From NCBI GenBank assembly GCA_014529385.2, contig CM043969.1, positions 33,866,446 through 33,930,445 of the forward strand: 64,000 nt of DNA, written 5' to 3'. Positions 36,973-51,200 of the stretch are shown here, one piece after another. This DNA is from Adiantum capillus-veneris. Its lineage: Eukaryota > Streptophyta > Polypodiopsida > Polypodiales > Pteridaceae. Within the stretch, counting starts at the first letter, position 1. The number at the start of each line of letters is the position of its first letter. Under the pieces are notes generated by a model. The model worked only from the letters and a program-made list of their open reading frames with translations, was not told where the DNA came from and did not search any database. The position numbers and the translations under genes were made by a program.

Positions 36973-39900
36973 TGTTGAGATGTCGAGCTCTACACCTTGA
37001 GCTGGCATCCACTACAGGTCTTGGCCGCTTACGGCATTTACTCACTGGCGTGTTAGGTGACCGACACGAAGGATCTCTGCCAGTGATTCTACAGCTGGAC
37101 TACACATATAGTGCCAGCCTAGTATGCTTCTAGCGAGTTCACACTTAGTGACCGCATGTACATATGTGCTACTTTTCAGCTTTAGCACTTAGTCATTTTG
37201 TACTCTCTTTTCTGTGAAGAAGAAGAAGAAGCTTTCCATCTCTGTGTGCTTTGTGCTTGTCTTGTGTAGCTCTCTTGCATCCTCATTCTTTACATGGTAT
37301 CAGAGCCTGGTGCAGGCAAGAGAGGCTAAGTGAGCAAGAGCATCACAATCCCTTCGTTTGCAATCCATGACCAGGGGTTTTTCGCACAAGTTTTTGAACA
37401 GGTCTCCAAAGTGCAGTATACAGAGATTTACTGTACAAGTACAGTGGCTGTATGTACGCTTGATTGTGGACACTCGTTGAGTGTAGAAAGCGTTACAGGT
37501 ACCACGATAGTAGGTTCAGCAGATTTGCAAGTTTTTGCAGATTGCAGCTATTTTGTCTTAGTGCTTCAAGATGTCTGACGGTTTCAGTCAGATTTTTACT
37601 GAGAAGCTTGAGAAAAATAACTACCCTGCATGGAAGTTCAGAATAACAAATTTCCTAAAAGGAAAAGGTTATTGGGACTATGTAGAAGGAGACAATGAAA
37701 AGGAACCAGAGATTCCCGAGGCAAATGCTACAGCAGAACAAAGGAAAGCTTTGAGGGACTGGCAACAAGGCCAAAGCAAAGTGATGTATTGGCTTTCTAT
37801 GAGCATCACAGATGGCATGATGGGCTATCTACAGGATGCTGAAACCCCCGCCATTGCATGGAGAAACTTAGGCAGAGTGTTCGAGGTGAACACCAAGGCC
37901 AGGAAGCTTCAACTAAAGTCGGAGCTAAATTAAGTTAAGAGGAACAACCTCTCAATCAATGATTATGCCTTGAAGATCAAGAGTATCATTAAGGCTCTTG
38001 GATCTATTAAAGTCTCAGAGGAAGACGATGACATTGTCCATGCATGCTTGGATGGTCTAGGAGATGAGTATGTACATTTTAGGTCTTCCATGAATACAAG
38101 AGACGACATCCCCGTGTTCCAAGATTTGATTTCTATGCTTATTCTTGAGGAGAAGAACCTTGACACATCTTCTTCTCATGGTAGAAATAATTCTGAACAG
38201 GCCTTCTATTCTAACTCCAACAGAGGTAGAGGTAGAGGTCGTGGTCGAGGCCCAAGGGGTTGCAGGGGCCAATTTCTGGAAAGTCAATCAAATCAAAACA
38301 ATACAGGTGGCAGGGGAAACCAGTCTCAAGGAAGGGGGAGTCAAAGAGGTCGTGGTGCAGGATCAAGCAAGCAGCAACATACTCCAGATAGCAGAGAATG
38401 TTGGACTTGTCGTGAAAGAGGTCACATGTCACATGACTATCCAAAGGGAAAAGCAAGTGGAAAGAGAGAACAGGGCAACTATGCATATACTAGCAGAGAT
38501 GAAGATGACAGCAAAAACGAGCGCATGTTTGTTATGCAGCATGTAATGAATACAATGACTGCAGAGAATTCCACCCAAGATGATGTTTGGTATGTGGATT
38601 CAGGTGCCTCTAATCACATGACGTGTCGTGGAGAGTGGTTTAGAGATATGCGCAAACCAGATGTGTCAGGCTATGTGCAGACAGGAGATGACACAGCTCA
38701 CCCCATTGCTCATGTAGGGGACATACCCCTAAATACGAAGAGTGGGAAATCAAAGTACTTAGCAGATGTACTTCATGTCCCAAACATTACAAAGAATCTT
38801 GTTTCTGTTGGACAAATGGTTGAGCAGGGTTTGCAGGTTCGCTTCAATCCAAATGGCTGTTATGTAGAAGATTTCCAGAATGGCTGTAAGCTGATCACAG
38901 CGGGCAAATGTGTGGGCAGAATGTTTACGCTGAATGTAGACATGCCTGAGGTAAAAGCTGCATTATTTGCACAGGGCACAGGTGTTGTGGTTGATGTTGA
39001 CATTTGGCACAAATGCATTGGCCATGTCAATGAGCAGAGATTGCGCAGTATGCAATCAAAACAGATTGTAAAAGGTTTGCCCAAATTCAAGGTGGATGGT
39101 ATGCATAAAGTGTGTGCAGCATGCCAGTTTGGAAAACAGTCAAAGAGCTCATTTCCACATGAGCGCAATGTATGTAAAAAACCACTTGAGGTGGTGCACA
39201 CAGATGTTTGGGGTCCAACCGATACTGCAAGTATACATGGTTGCAGGTATTATGTCTCTTTCATTGATGACCATACAAGGAGAGTATGGGTCTACTTCAT
39301 GCGTAACAAAAGTGAAGTGTTTGGTCACTTTCAAGACTTCAAAGTCATGATTGAGAAGGAGACAGATATGCAAATCAAGAAATTGAGATCAGATGGAGGG
39401 GGAGAGTACTTCTCCAATGATTTTTCAGATTTTCTGCGAATGCATGGTATACGCAGGCAGTTTACATGCAGATATACTTCACAACAGAATGGGGTCGCAG
39501 AAAGGAAAAACAGGCACATTGCAGAGGTTGCACGTGCATTGATGAATGAGAAGAACATGCCTCATCATTTTTGGGTTGAAGCTGTAAATACAGCTGTGTA
39601 CATTATGAACAGGACACCTACAGCTGCGGTGCATGGTGTAACACCTGAGGAAAAGTTTACAGGTACAAAGCCTGATTTGGCACACTTGAAAGTGTTTGGC
39701 TGCATAGCTTACGTGCATGTACCAGATGAGTTGCGTAGGAAATTGGATCCTAAAGCAGAGAAATGTATTCTTGTGGGATATTCCCTTGAACAAAAGGGGT
39801 ACAGGTGCTACAATCCTACTACACGAGAATTACGAGTGAGCAGAGATGTAGCCTATGATGAGATGAGCAGCTGGTACAGTAATGCACATGGCACTATTGG

Positions 39901-42214
39901 GGTTGATGTAAAAGATGATGTGGTTGTACAAAATGTGAGGCCACAGTCACAGGTTTTGAGTGGACCACAAGAGTCCTCTTCTCGTGGCTCTGTTGAGAAA
40001 CCATGGAATGGTAGACTACGTACGCAGGTTACTCCACCAACAGGTACAGGGAATGTATCACAAAAAGGAAAGGAAAAGGTTGATGAACCTCCCTTTATGG
40101 CTGATGCATCATCAGGTTTTTCACATGTAGACATGGATTCATATGGTTCTGAACAAAGTCTTGATGAGGAATTTGGAATTCCGGCTGTCAGGACACCTGG
40201 TGTAAGGAAAGTACAAGAAGATGCTAGAGGGCAAAGGAGTGACCCAGGACCGCGCAGATCTAATAGAGTCCGAAATCTAGTTCAGAAATTGACTTATGAT
40301 GGGTATCTAGCGCATCACCAAGCCTACATGGCTAAGGTGATACAGGATGTGGAGCCCACATGTTTTGAGGATGCAGTTGGAAATGTGCATTGGGATGATG
40401 CAATGAATGAAGAGATGGCTGCATTGGAAGCAAACGACACATGGGAGTTGGTGCCATTGCCAAGTGGCAAGAAAGCTATTGGCTGTAAATGGGTGTATAA
40501 AACCAAGCATAAGGCTGATGGTAACATTGAGCGTCACAAGGCAAGGCTGGTCGCAAAGGGTTATGCACAGACGTATGGCATAGACTATGAGGAGACCTTT
40601 GCTCCAGTGGCAAATATGACGAATGTGAGAGCTGTCATAGCAGTGGCTGCATCTAGAGGATGGATTATGCATCAAATGGATGTAAAGAATGCCTTCTTGA
40701 ATGGTGAGTTGCAAGAGGAAGTGTATATGGATCAGCCACCTGGTTATGTCGATCCAGGTTACCCAGATTATGTATGCAGACTTCTCAAAGCTTTGTATGG
40801 TTTGAAGCAGGGCTCTAGAGCATGGTATGACAGGATTGCCAAGTATCTTGTCAGTATTGGTTTTAGGAGAGCTCATGCTGATCATTCACTCTATGTACGT
40901 GAGAGTGATGTGGGGATTGTGGTCATTACCATATATGTAGATGACCTTATTATTGTTGGTGAAAATGCTATGGAGATTGACCATGTGAAGGGTCTTCTCA
41001 AATAGGAGTTTGAAATGAAAGATTTAGGCGAGTTGCGCTACTTTCTTGGCATTGAGGTGATCAGGACTCCAGAGGGTGTATGGATATCACAGAGACAGTA
41101 TGATTTGGACATGTTGTCAAAGTATCGTATGGATGATTGTAAGCCAATTTCTATTCCCTTGGATGTGAATGCAAAGCTGAGTGCAGAGAAGGGTGATGTT
41201 GTTGAGGATGTCAACATGTACAGGAAGATTGTGGGTAGTCTAATCTACTTGACTATCACGAGGCCAGACTTGAGCTACATAGTAGGCTTGGAGAGTCAGT
41301 TCATGCAGCTTCCGAGGAAGCCACATTTGGATGGAGTACGACGCACACTTAGGTATGTGCAAGGTACTCTTGACTACGCATTGTTCTATGCAGCAGATGC
41401 ACCATTAGCATTGTATGGGCATACAGATGCAGATTGGGCAGGTAGCATTGTTGATAGGAGATCTACGAGTGGCTTCATGTTCTCTTTTGGGAGTGCTGCT
41501 GTTACTTGGAGCAGCAGAAAGCAGCCTACGGTTGCTTTATCGAGCACAGAGGCCGAGTACAGAGGTGCAGCAGTTGCGGCGTGTGAGGTAGCTTGGCTAC
41601 GCACATTACTTGAGGTCTTGGGAGTGCAGGTGGACCAGCACATTTTCATCCATTGTGACAACCTCAGCAGCATGCAGTTGGCTAGGAACCCAATGTTCCA
41701 TGCCAGGACCAAACACATAGAGGTCCATTACCACTACGTTCGAGAGCGAGTGTTGGAGGGCGACATCGACTTGGTCTACGTCAGCACAGAGGAGCAGATA
41801 GCGGATATCTTTACCAAGGCCCTCGGAGCTGAGAAGCTTCGACGTTTCCGGACTATGCTTGGACTCTGCAACATGCAGAGCTCGAGGGGGAGTGTTGAGA
41901 TGTCGAGCTCTACACCTTGAGCTGGCATCCACTACAGGTCTTGGCCGCTTACGGCATTTACTCACTGGCGCGTTAGGTGACCGACACGGAGGATCTCTGC
42001 CGGTGATTCTACAGCTGGACTACACATATAGTGCCAGCCTAGTACGCTTCTAACGAGTTCACACTTAGTGACCGCATGTACATATGTGCTACTTTTCAGC
42101 TTTAGCACTTAGTCATTTTGTACTCTCTTTTCTGTGAAGAAGAAGAAGAAGCTTTCCATCTCTGTGTGCTTTGTGCTTGTCTTGTGTAGCTCTCTTGCAT
42201 CCTCATTCTTTACA
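36973..42214 (+). mobile_element. copia-2: nearly intact Ty1/copia retrotransposon
   Basis: LTRs of 322 bp each (36973-37294 and 41893-42214), TGTTGAG...TTTACA. The target duplication is perfect: ACTCG at 36968-36972 and 42215-42219. I count five substitutions between the LTRs (about 98.4% identity), so it inserted recently relative to everything around it. The primer site TGGTATCAGAGCC follows the 5' LTR and a purine tract GAGGGGGAG precedes the 3' LTR. One long reading frame covers gag-pol, with only two in-frame stops. It lies inside copia-1 near the gag/protease junction, in the opposite orientation. Confidence 0.95.
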
Positions 42215-45200
42215 ACTCGCACCAGAATCTACTATCCAATTTTGTGCATACTGCGCATCTTTTGTAACAAGAGCCTTGACAAGTAGATCTGCTATGAAGA
42301 CCAATACGTTAGAGGTAAGTGGCATAACAACCGCTGGAAGAGTCTCTACAATAGGAGCATTTGAAGACTCTAGCACATTGATCTCCTCTAACTTTGCTTT
42401 GCCCTTGTTTGAATCATCAGACTTAGAAGTATTACCGAATTGTTTATCCTTCTTGCTTTGCTTCCATTTCTTGCAATCCTTCTTTACATGCCCTTTTTTA
42501 TGGCAGTGATAACACTTGACATTATGCATAGAACCGCGAGAATTACTGTGTGAGCCCCCACGTTCCTTGCTTTTGGCACGACTTTGAGTGCAACCCCTCT
42601 GTCTATCACTAGCAACATATGCATCACCATCCTTCTTGCCTTTGAGAGATTTCCGGCGAATCTGCTCGATAAACATACTCCCAAGGACTTTATTGTACAC
42701 TAGATCGGTACCAGGTGCTGAGTTGCTAATCGTAGTACAGAACGTATCCCAAGACGACGATAAACTGCATAGCAAGAAGATAGTTTCGATTTCCTCATCA
42801 AAGACCAAACCCTGAGTGGTAAACTGAGTGAAAATGATATTGAAGTCATTCATGTGAGTAGAAATAGTGCCCTCTTCCTTCATACAAAGGTCAAATAGCT
42901 TCTTCATCAAGAAAACCGTATTAGTGGCACTTTTATTCTCATAACTGGAACACAACTTATCCCATACATCTCTACCAGTCCTTTCTCCAACTATAGTAAA
43001 GTACAAAAATTCAACCAAATGCAAACGGAGGGTAGATTTGGCCTTAGCATCAAGTTTCTCCCACTCAACATGTGTATACTCTCCCTCTAGGCGCTCCATG
43101 ATAGGATCCAGCTGGCCTTTTTTTATGAGAACATCTTGAATCTGCTCTCTCCAGATAGCAAAATTTTTCCCATCAAATTTCCGGATATTGTATATATCCT
43201 TTTCACCGCTAGATGACATGGCTACAAGCTAAAGATAATATGGCAATAAACACTGGTAATTCTGGGAAAAATTTGCCAAAGTTTCCCCAGAAAAACTGAC
43301 AAAATCTCAATCCAAAACTGTCACAAGAGATCAGTAATGCATCAAAAATAATGCTCTCAGAGCATAAGACAGGTGCATCATCCACTAACTGTGCATAAAA
43401 AGTCAAAAGCTGACCCAAGACTGTCAACACGGCGTCAAATGCACCTAGCCCTCTCTATACATGTCCTATGGAGAGGCCACAAAAAAGGGGTACTCCAGCA
43501 ACCTGTATCACTGAAAGGATCTCAACATTCGAGAATCCCCCAACTCAAGAAAACCTCACGCTATCGACCCTCGCAAAAGGTTTATGCAGACAAGAAACCA
43601 GCCTAGTCTCAGAAAGGGCCTCCAAACCAAGTCTCAGAAACAGTTGGGACTGTCGGAAACAAGCCAAATTGGCTCCACAAAAGGTACACATTAGGAGAAA
43701 GTTGGACTCACTTTTGGGCCCTGTAAGAAGTGCCAAGTCACCTTAGAGAGAGAAAAATGAAAATGTTAAATTGTGCATTTTATGTGATACTTTTTTTGTG
43801 CCAACAAAAAGCCAAAATGACATTCTTTGGTAGGTAGCCGCCGTCTTTATCATTCTTAACCTTTGTTCTCTTGTCAAAAATCCAACTAGCCGTATGACTA
43901 ATGATTTGAAATGCCAACTTACAAGCGTTCCCTCCAGAAACATAAGCCACACGAACTCTATCAACTCTAAACTTGAGAATATGGTCTTCCCTCCCAAAAC
44001 CTGAGATATTCCATGAGTTTCGAGTGTCTGTTTTTTTTAAATCAACTCTAGGAATGGAGAACGCTTCTTTTTCTAACAAAAACACCAATTTGAACTTGCA
44101 ATCCTCAGCCCCTTCATATTGAACACTTACTGATGTATTGCAAAAGTACACACCGTTGCAGAAACGTAGGAGGGAGTCTTTCTTATCTCAACTGGAGAAA
44201 GAACTTAGAAGGACAAACAAGGAATATCATTTGGATTTGTGGACCGATGGTTCTATTTATCCAAAGGATCCTATGACAAATGTGCCACCTCCCTTTGCCA
44301 ATATCACTAACCTCTTACATTTCACAAGCGATGGCAAGGATGGGCTTTTGGGATACACCGAACATTTGGAAATGAGAGGATTGAATGCGGGAAGGCAAAG
44401 AAACTTCCTGGCAATGGAGAACATGCAGATGAAGAAACTTAATGAAGCATGCTCTCAAAATATTTCATCAAACCAAGAGACAATCCAAGGACTTGAGAAG
44501 AAGATCACAAGTTTGCGAGAGAAAGACACGTGCTTGGTAGTCGGAAAAGAAAACAAGATTTGTGCAACATTGAGAATATGAAGATTGATACTTGTGGCCT
44601 GAAAAAACGAATACGAGCTTTAAGGTAACTTGACGTTTGTTTCTGCTTTTGTATCTTCAATGTGCTTCACTAAGAAATGGATACTCTTTCCTATACATGA
44701 TCATAACGCATGGTGCTTTCTTGGCAGGTCTTTACTGCATCCAAACTAGAACGGTGCAAGCTTCAATGTCGGAGTGCATTACAGCCGTTTAGTTCCAACA
44801 GAAGTAGTTGAAGAGATGATAGCTCTGAAAAAATTTCATAAGCTGAAAGGGAGGCTCCTTACCTCCTTCATGAACAAGAATCAGTTGGAACCAATGGAGG
44901 TGCAAGCAATACTTGATGAGAGTAGCATCTTGCAGATGGGATACAGGGCACTCTTCAAAGCATTAGCTAAAAAGTCTCAAAATAAACTACAGAGAGGATG
45001 ATTGCTGTCAAAGCCATCACATGTAAAGGCTGCTCGCCGGCACGTAAACAATGAGGTGTTTGAGAAACTTGGGTCATCATTCCATATTGAGGTAACGTTC
45101 TTAAGCAAGGGCGGTAGAGAGGTACATTTTAATGAGCACAACAACCTCTTCGTTGATCTTGAAGCATTGCAAAGGTATGTAGTTCACTTCTTTGACATCA

Positions 45201-48200
45201 TTCGAGAGGAGTGCAGTGGGGTTCTCAAGTCTGTTTTGAAGCTCGACGAGTGCGAGGTCCTGAAGAATAGGAAGCTAGAGAGAGTCACCATTACCCTCAT
45301 GTACAGAGCTCTGGATCCATCAATAACGAAAGAGGATCCACGATACTTTAGCGTGCAACTCGAAAACAACATTCTAACTCTAGGATCATTTCAGGTATAC
45401 TTCGTTCACTCTATAATAACAAAAATATTGATTATTTGGTTGTTGATTTTGTGTTTTTGTTTTTCACTGCAGGTTGATAAGGAAAATTTTCAAATCCTCG
45501 ATTGGGTTTTTAGTCAAACCCAAATTTCTTCTATCACCAGTGTGAATAGAGAAACGAAGCCGTTCTTTCAGTGGAAAGATTTGGTGACTATACAGTGGAA
45601 TGGCACATGGCAAGTGACTTAAAGACTCTTAAGTGTATGTACAACATAACACACAGAGCAGCTGTGGCAAATCCATGCTTATATTGCATGGCTGATGCAC
45701 AATCTCTTGAGAGTGTGCAATGGAATAGAGCTCCCAACAGACATCTTCAAGATAAAAATTTCAGGCCAGTGCTTGATATTCCTCTGAGTAGAGTTCACGT
45801 CTGTACACTTCATGCACTCTGTCGAATAATTGAAAAGGTGGTTCATTTGTACATATTTTTTGCATGGACATTAAAGCCAAAGTGTGAGTCAAAAAGAGTG
45901 ATCAAAGCATTAGAGGAAGTGCTCTTAGACATTGGTTTGCATGGAGGCAATGTCAAAATTGAAGAGGACCCTAAGATGTCTCAAAGTCGTTACAAGGTAC
46001 CTAGAAAAGCATCGATAGGCGACGTGAAGGTAAGAAGGTTTCTTGGGTTTAGCCTCAAAGATTCACATAGAGAAGAAAGGAGAAACCTATTCAACAAACG
46101 GAAACAGTTACATAAAGTGGTTAAAGACAATGCTGGTGGTGGGGAAATCCAGAATCACAAGGCGAACGTGTGGAAATCACTAGATAAAATTTTCCACTAT
46201 GTTGAGCAGCATTCTTGGGACCAAAGTAAGCTCACATCATTTCAAGCAGCCTTGCTGGATTGGAAGAAGACATACCTTACAGGGTGGGGTGGGAAACATA
46301 TCACACATTACATGGTGGGTTAGCATTCTACGTATACAAAAAAAAAATTTAAATTGTACTCTACTGACCATTTTGTTTTATTTCAATGCAGCACATATTG
46401 TTCAACCATGGTCCATATTTTGCCAAGACATATGTCTCAGTATCAATATGGTCCACACAAGGCATGGAAAAAACCCACTACATGGCAAGAACAGGTTATT
46501 TTAAGCACACTAGACATGTGGGAGGAAAGGATAAGGCCAATAGCCTATTAGAGTTACACCAATGAACTTATAGGCGACTAATTCATAGAGCAAGGCAGAA
46601 GAAGCTTCTTAAGAGTTTAGAAATTGCACGGTCTTTACAACACATCCGCAAAGAGAAGAAACAGATGGGTTGGGGAAATTCAAATGCGGGGGAGCGTCAT
46701 GCGAGGTGACAACAGTCACAAGTCAGGAGCGAGACAAGATGGACCTGAGCCCGTCGTTTTTATCTTCTTTGATGCACCTCCTTCTTCCTCACTTTGTACC
46801 TCTTTGATGTGCAAGCTCTGTAGACGAGCTTGTTTTTTGTTGATGGCAACATCCCCACGGGCATCAGGCGTCTTCTTTCCCTCAAAAATAGACTCTTGTT
46901 GTATAGATCTAAGCTCTCCGGGTCTTCAACCCCTCCAACAAGAGCCTGAGATGTGTAGGACATGAAATAGGGGGCTCTGAGTTCTTGGCACCCATATCCA
47001 ATGCCAAAGACACGTAGAGGAAACTGTTTCTCAATCAGAATTAGTCCTTCTGTGTTTAGTGGGAGGGGGTGCCCACCACACAATCTTGTAATAACTTTCA
47101 TTGCAAACAGTGGGAACTTTGCATTGTCCTCTAGGTATTCCTTGTGGTATATTATGATCTACAAAAAAATAGTGTTGAATTTATGGGCCGTAGGTGAGAT
47201 GAGTACAATTGCCAAGTACTTGAATTGTTTCTACAAACCTTTTTGTGGTTGAAACGCCGGATGTAGTGAGACAAAGGCGCATCCTTGCCTTGAACTCCAG
47301 TGACAAGCCCTTGCCGTGAGCCTCCCGCTCTTCTAAGGAAACTATCGTCATACACTAGCACCAGTCAACAAAAAAATTGATCATGATATTTTATCACTGG
47401 GCCATCGACTCTCGTCCATTTCCAGCATCGACCTTCCCCAAAAGTGAATAGACTGACTATTCATTACCTGAGCTCTGGGTACCACAGGCCTACCCATGTT
47501 TTCCAAGACGAGTTGTTTTGTTGTCGATTGAAACTACTCATTTGTTGGCAAATTGGCCTCTCCAGACTTTGCTTCATTGAATGTATCTTTGATCAGTTGT
47601 TGCCACCCTGAAGTAAATTTTGAGTCGCGGACAGTTGTGTCAGCAATAAGATGTTGTTCCACTCCATCATCATCCACAAATCCCATGTCTGCTTGAAAAA
47701 ATATTTTAATTGCAGCTAAGCAGTAGTCCTCCCGTATATTCAACTCATGCATGATATCTGTGAGCAGAAAGTAGTGGGTGTTTCCCACCATAGCAAAGCT
47801 AGGAGAGCAATTTAGAGGCAAAGTCACTTTCTTATTTGGGCTTTCTTGCTTGCACCCTATTGCTGCATCCGCAAGAGAAGTAAGAGTTAAGCCCACATCA
47901 AATGTTTCCTTTAATACCTCTAACCGCTCTTCTTCTGGGTCAAACTGCACCTCCACATCCTCTACCTCTTCCTCCGGCGCCAATGGACAACTACCAAAAG
48001 TTGTTGGCTAGGAAGTCTCTCACTCACCATCCATCTGCAAGTATAAGTAACAGACAAACCCGTGGTAGAATTCCACTAAGCAACACTTTTTGAAGTGCTT
48101 CATACACCTGTCTTGTACAAGCAGTGCATTGGAGGGACACTTTTCTAGACAACGATTCAGTCTCCTTGAAGCACTCTTGTCAGGGTCAAGGCCGGCTGGG

Positions 48201-51200
48201 TGCACATATCTCATGCCATCAACTGTCATGGAATTGTCACAAATGACTGCCTCATACTGCTGCAAATGGGTTTGTAGGACTCAAATGAGCAATCTATAAT
48301 CCTTTGAATAGAAAACTCTGCATTAAACATTCTTGATAGTTCTGGTGCACGGTGATGAGCATGGGCGTTGTATAAGAACGTGAATATCTTTTCTTCACAT
48401 ATATCCTCGCCCACAATGTCTGTCTCCAGGACTATGATCCCCATGACTGAAAGAAAAAGCAAGCCAAAACTACTATTCAAAATTGGTCTGTATTTGGTGT
48501 CATAACCAAGCGAATATTGAGCCTCGAGTACCCCTCAAGGTCTCTATTCTCTTGGTTCTATCCCGTGCGCTAATGTCATAATAGGTGACGTCTTTTGAGT
48601 CAGAACCAGGTGAATAGGGGCCCCAAGAATCTCCGAAGGGCCCTATTCGCTTGGTTCTGACCCAAGTTGTATTTCCGTTGTAGCCACAACGTCTGCCTCC
48701 AGGATGCGGTCCCCCATGATTGAAAGAAAAAGAAAGCCAAAACTACTATTCAAAATTTGGCCTGTATTTGGTGTCATAACCAAGCAAATATTGAGCCTCG
48801 AGTATCCCTCAAGGTCTCTATTCTCTTGGTTCTGTCCCGTGCGCTAGTGTCATAATAGGTGACGTCACTTGAGTTAGAACCAGGTGAATAGGGGCCCCAA
48901 GAATCTCTGAAGGGCCCAATTCGCTTGGTTCTTACCCAAGCATTCGAAACAGGTGGATTAGAACAGAGCATTTAATGTTACTAGTGATAGATATATAGGC
49001 CTACTCACTCACTATGCCCAAACATAGGCACAATCACATAGGGAGTAATTATTCCAACCATGCGGTGCGAGACTTCTAATCTTACCCTAACGACCACTCT
49101 TTGGCCCTTGGAGTGTTGTTCCCATTGTGCTCTAACCCCGTAACGTAGTGGCTTCGGTGCGCACACAGTTAACAACACACAAGAAGGGGAGAGAGAGAGG
49201 GAGAAAGAACCTGTCTCTACAATATCCAATGGTGCCGAGTTGGATGGTGATGTCACAGGTCGCTGAGAGCAAGAACCACAAGGTGGCAATGCTGATGGCG
49301 ATGCGGCAGCAAAGGATGCAAACCAGTGGAGGTCACTCAACGTAGGATCACGAGAGGTGGCCAAGGGGAAGAGCACAGAAAAGGAAAAGGCAATGGCGAT
49401 GTGTTTGTTCTACTTGGAGATGGAGATGGCGACTGCAAGGGCGATCAGTGTCTGACTCTAAACGCAGGATCACGAGAGGTGGCCAAGGGGAAGAGCGTAG
49501 AAAAGGCAAAGGCAACAGCAATTTGTTTGTTCTACTTGGAGATGGAGAAGGGGACTGCAAGGGCGATCGTCGTCGGACTCTAAACGGTCAGTCAAAAAAG
49601 GCATGTGGGCTGCACTCACAAGGACAACCAGTAATAAATGGGCTCAAATTCCCATGCAGTACGATTTACCAACCACAATCTCGGGTGTAATCATGCGCAT
49701 AAGTGAAGTTGTCACCCTCGCCGAGGTAAGCATTCTAAGTTTAGAGGCAGTAACCCCGCCAAACATTTTAACTATACCCTCACCCCAGATTAGCGCTCTT
49801 TTGCCTCTTTTCGCATCCTCTACTGCCCATCATTTTAACTCTACCCCCGTCGACGCTACGTGGTAAGCAAACCATCTCTTTTGTGCTCCCAAACCTTTTT
49901 GTGCATCTCCTCTTACTCTCTAGTGCTTCTCCTTTTTGCACATCCTCCTCTTACTCCTGTTCTGCAGTGCTTTAGTGACGAAGAACTCTACACACGGTGA
50001 AGAGGTATGCTACTACACTTTTGTGCACTTGTATTTTGTGTAGTCAGTACCAAGCGAATAAGGGAACCCTGTTTGTTGCACATGTTCGCTTGGTACTGAC
50101 CATCGTCTTTATTAATGATGTTTGCTATTACATTTTCTGAGGTCAGTACCAAGAAAATAAGGGAAGGCAAACTTTGTTCGATGCACCTGTTCGCTTGGTA
50201 CTGACCTCAGAAAATATAAATGATATTTGCTATTACACTTTTCTGAGGTCACTACTAAGCAAATAAGGAGAAGGTTAACCCTGTTTGTTGCACCTGTTTT
50301 TTTTAAACCAAATATGCATTTTGAATTTATAAGGGAGAAGCAAAATTACAACTTAACACCCATGTAGGGGTTTTGAGCTAGAAAACACTAGGGACACGTG
50401 CAAAGGCCAAGTTTCAGACTTTTACAAAAAGTGGTCTACTAATTTTCGGGGGATACAACTGGCAAAAAACAATTAGAAATTAATCCTTTTCCTTCATAGC
50501 CAATCTATCTCTTCTTGAAGCTCGTTGGCAAAGTTCAAGGCTTCCTCATATTTACTGGCTAGCTCAAGCACTTTATCCTTCATCTCATGTACCCAATTAT
50601 AGATAACATCTACAGAGCCATTCTAGGCAAGCAATCCCTGCAGGTCTTCAACCCTTCTTTCTTATAGAGAGTCTTTGAGGATTAAGACTCTGTGCCTATA
50701 AATCCTCATCTGTTCCAACTTGAGGTTAGCATCCTGCATAGAGAATCCAACAAATAAGATCTTCAAACTAGGAACTTGAAAATTGGGAACAAAAAGGAAA
50801 GAATTTCTGAGCTTCCAAGGGTTGGTACTAAGGGGGAAAGGATGGGGGTGTTGGTTTGGTAGTTGAGGCAGGCAGAATTACCAACAACTTACCTTGAGGA
50901 TTGACTCCCGTGTTGACAGCAGCCACTCCCAGGCTGTGTCGGTGGAGAACGCTAAGGGTACCATCGGGGGAGGACCAAGAAGGGACCTCATGAGGAGGAC
51001 CCACCGAATGCGATCCTGCTGGCATTGCGGAAGTGTCCCTCGAAAAGGCATGACCACTTGTCCAAGCTTCCTGTAGTTGCTCTGCAAAACCTTGAGGGAG
51101 GTTTTGAAAAAACTGCTGGTTAAATAGACTGGATGGACATGCCTGAAAAGCAGGGCCTGGGTTCTGGCTGATGAGTGGTCTGTGAGGCGGTGGGTTGGAT

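Larger units (their letters stand above)
33905..43690 (-). mobile_element. copia-1: minus-strand Ty1/copia element, split by copia-2
   Basis: Minus strand, right to left: leader (43220-43690), gag (42215-43219), the gag-protease junction where copia-2 is inserted, integrase (35615-36343), RT (34709-35611), RNase H (33966-34688), polypurine tract AAGTGGGAGTC, and a TGTTGGG LTR start at 33905. The order protease-integrase-RT-RNase H defines copia. The 5' LTR and primer site are not found; the leader continues beyond element D at 56313. Degenerate but recognisable throughout. Confidence 0.85.
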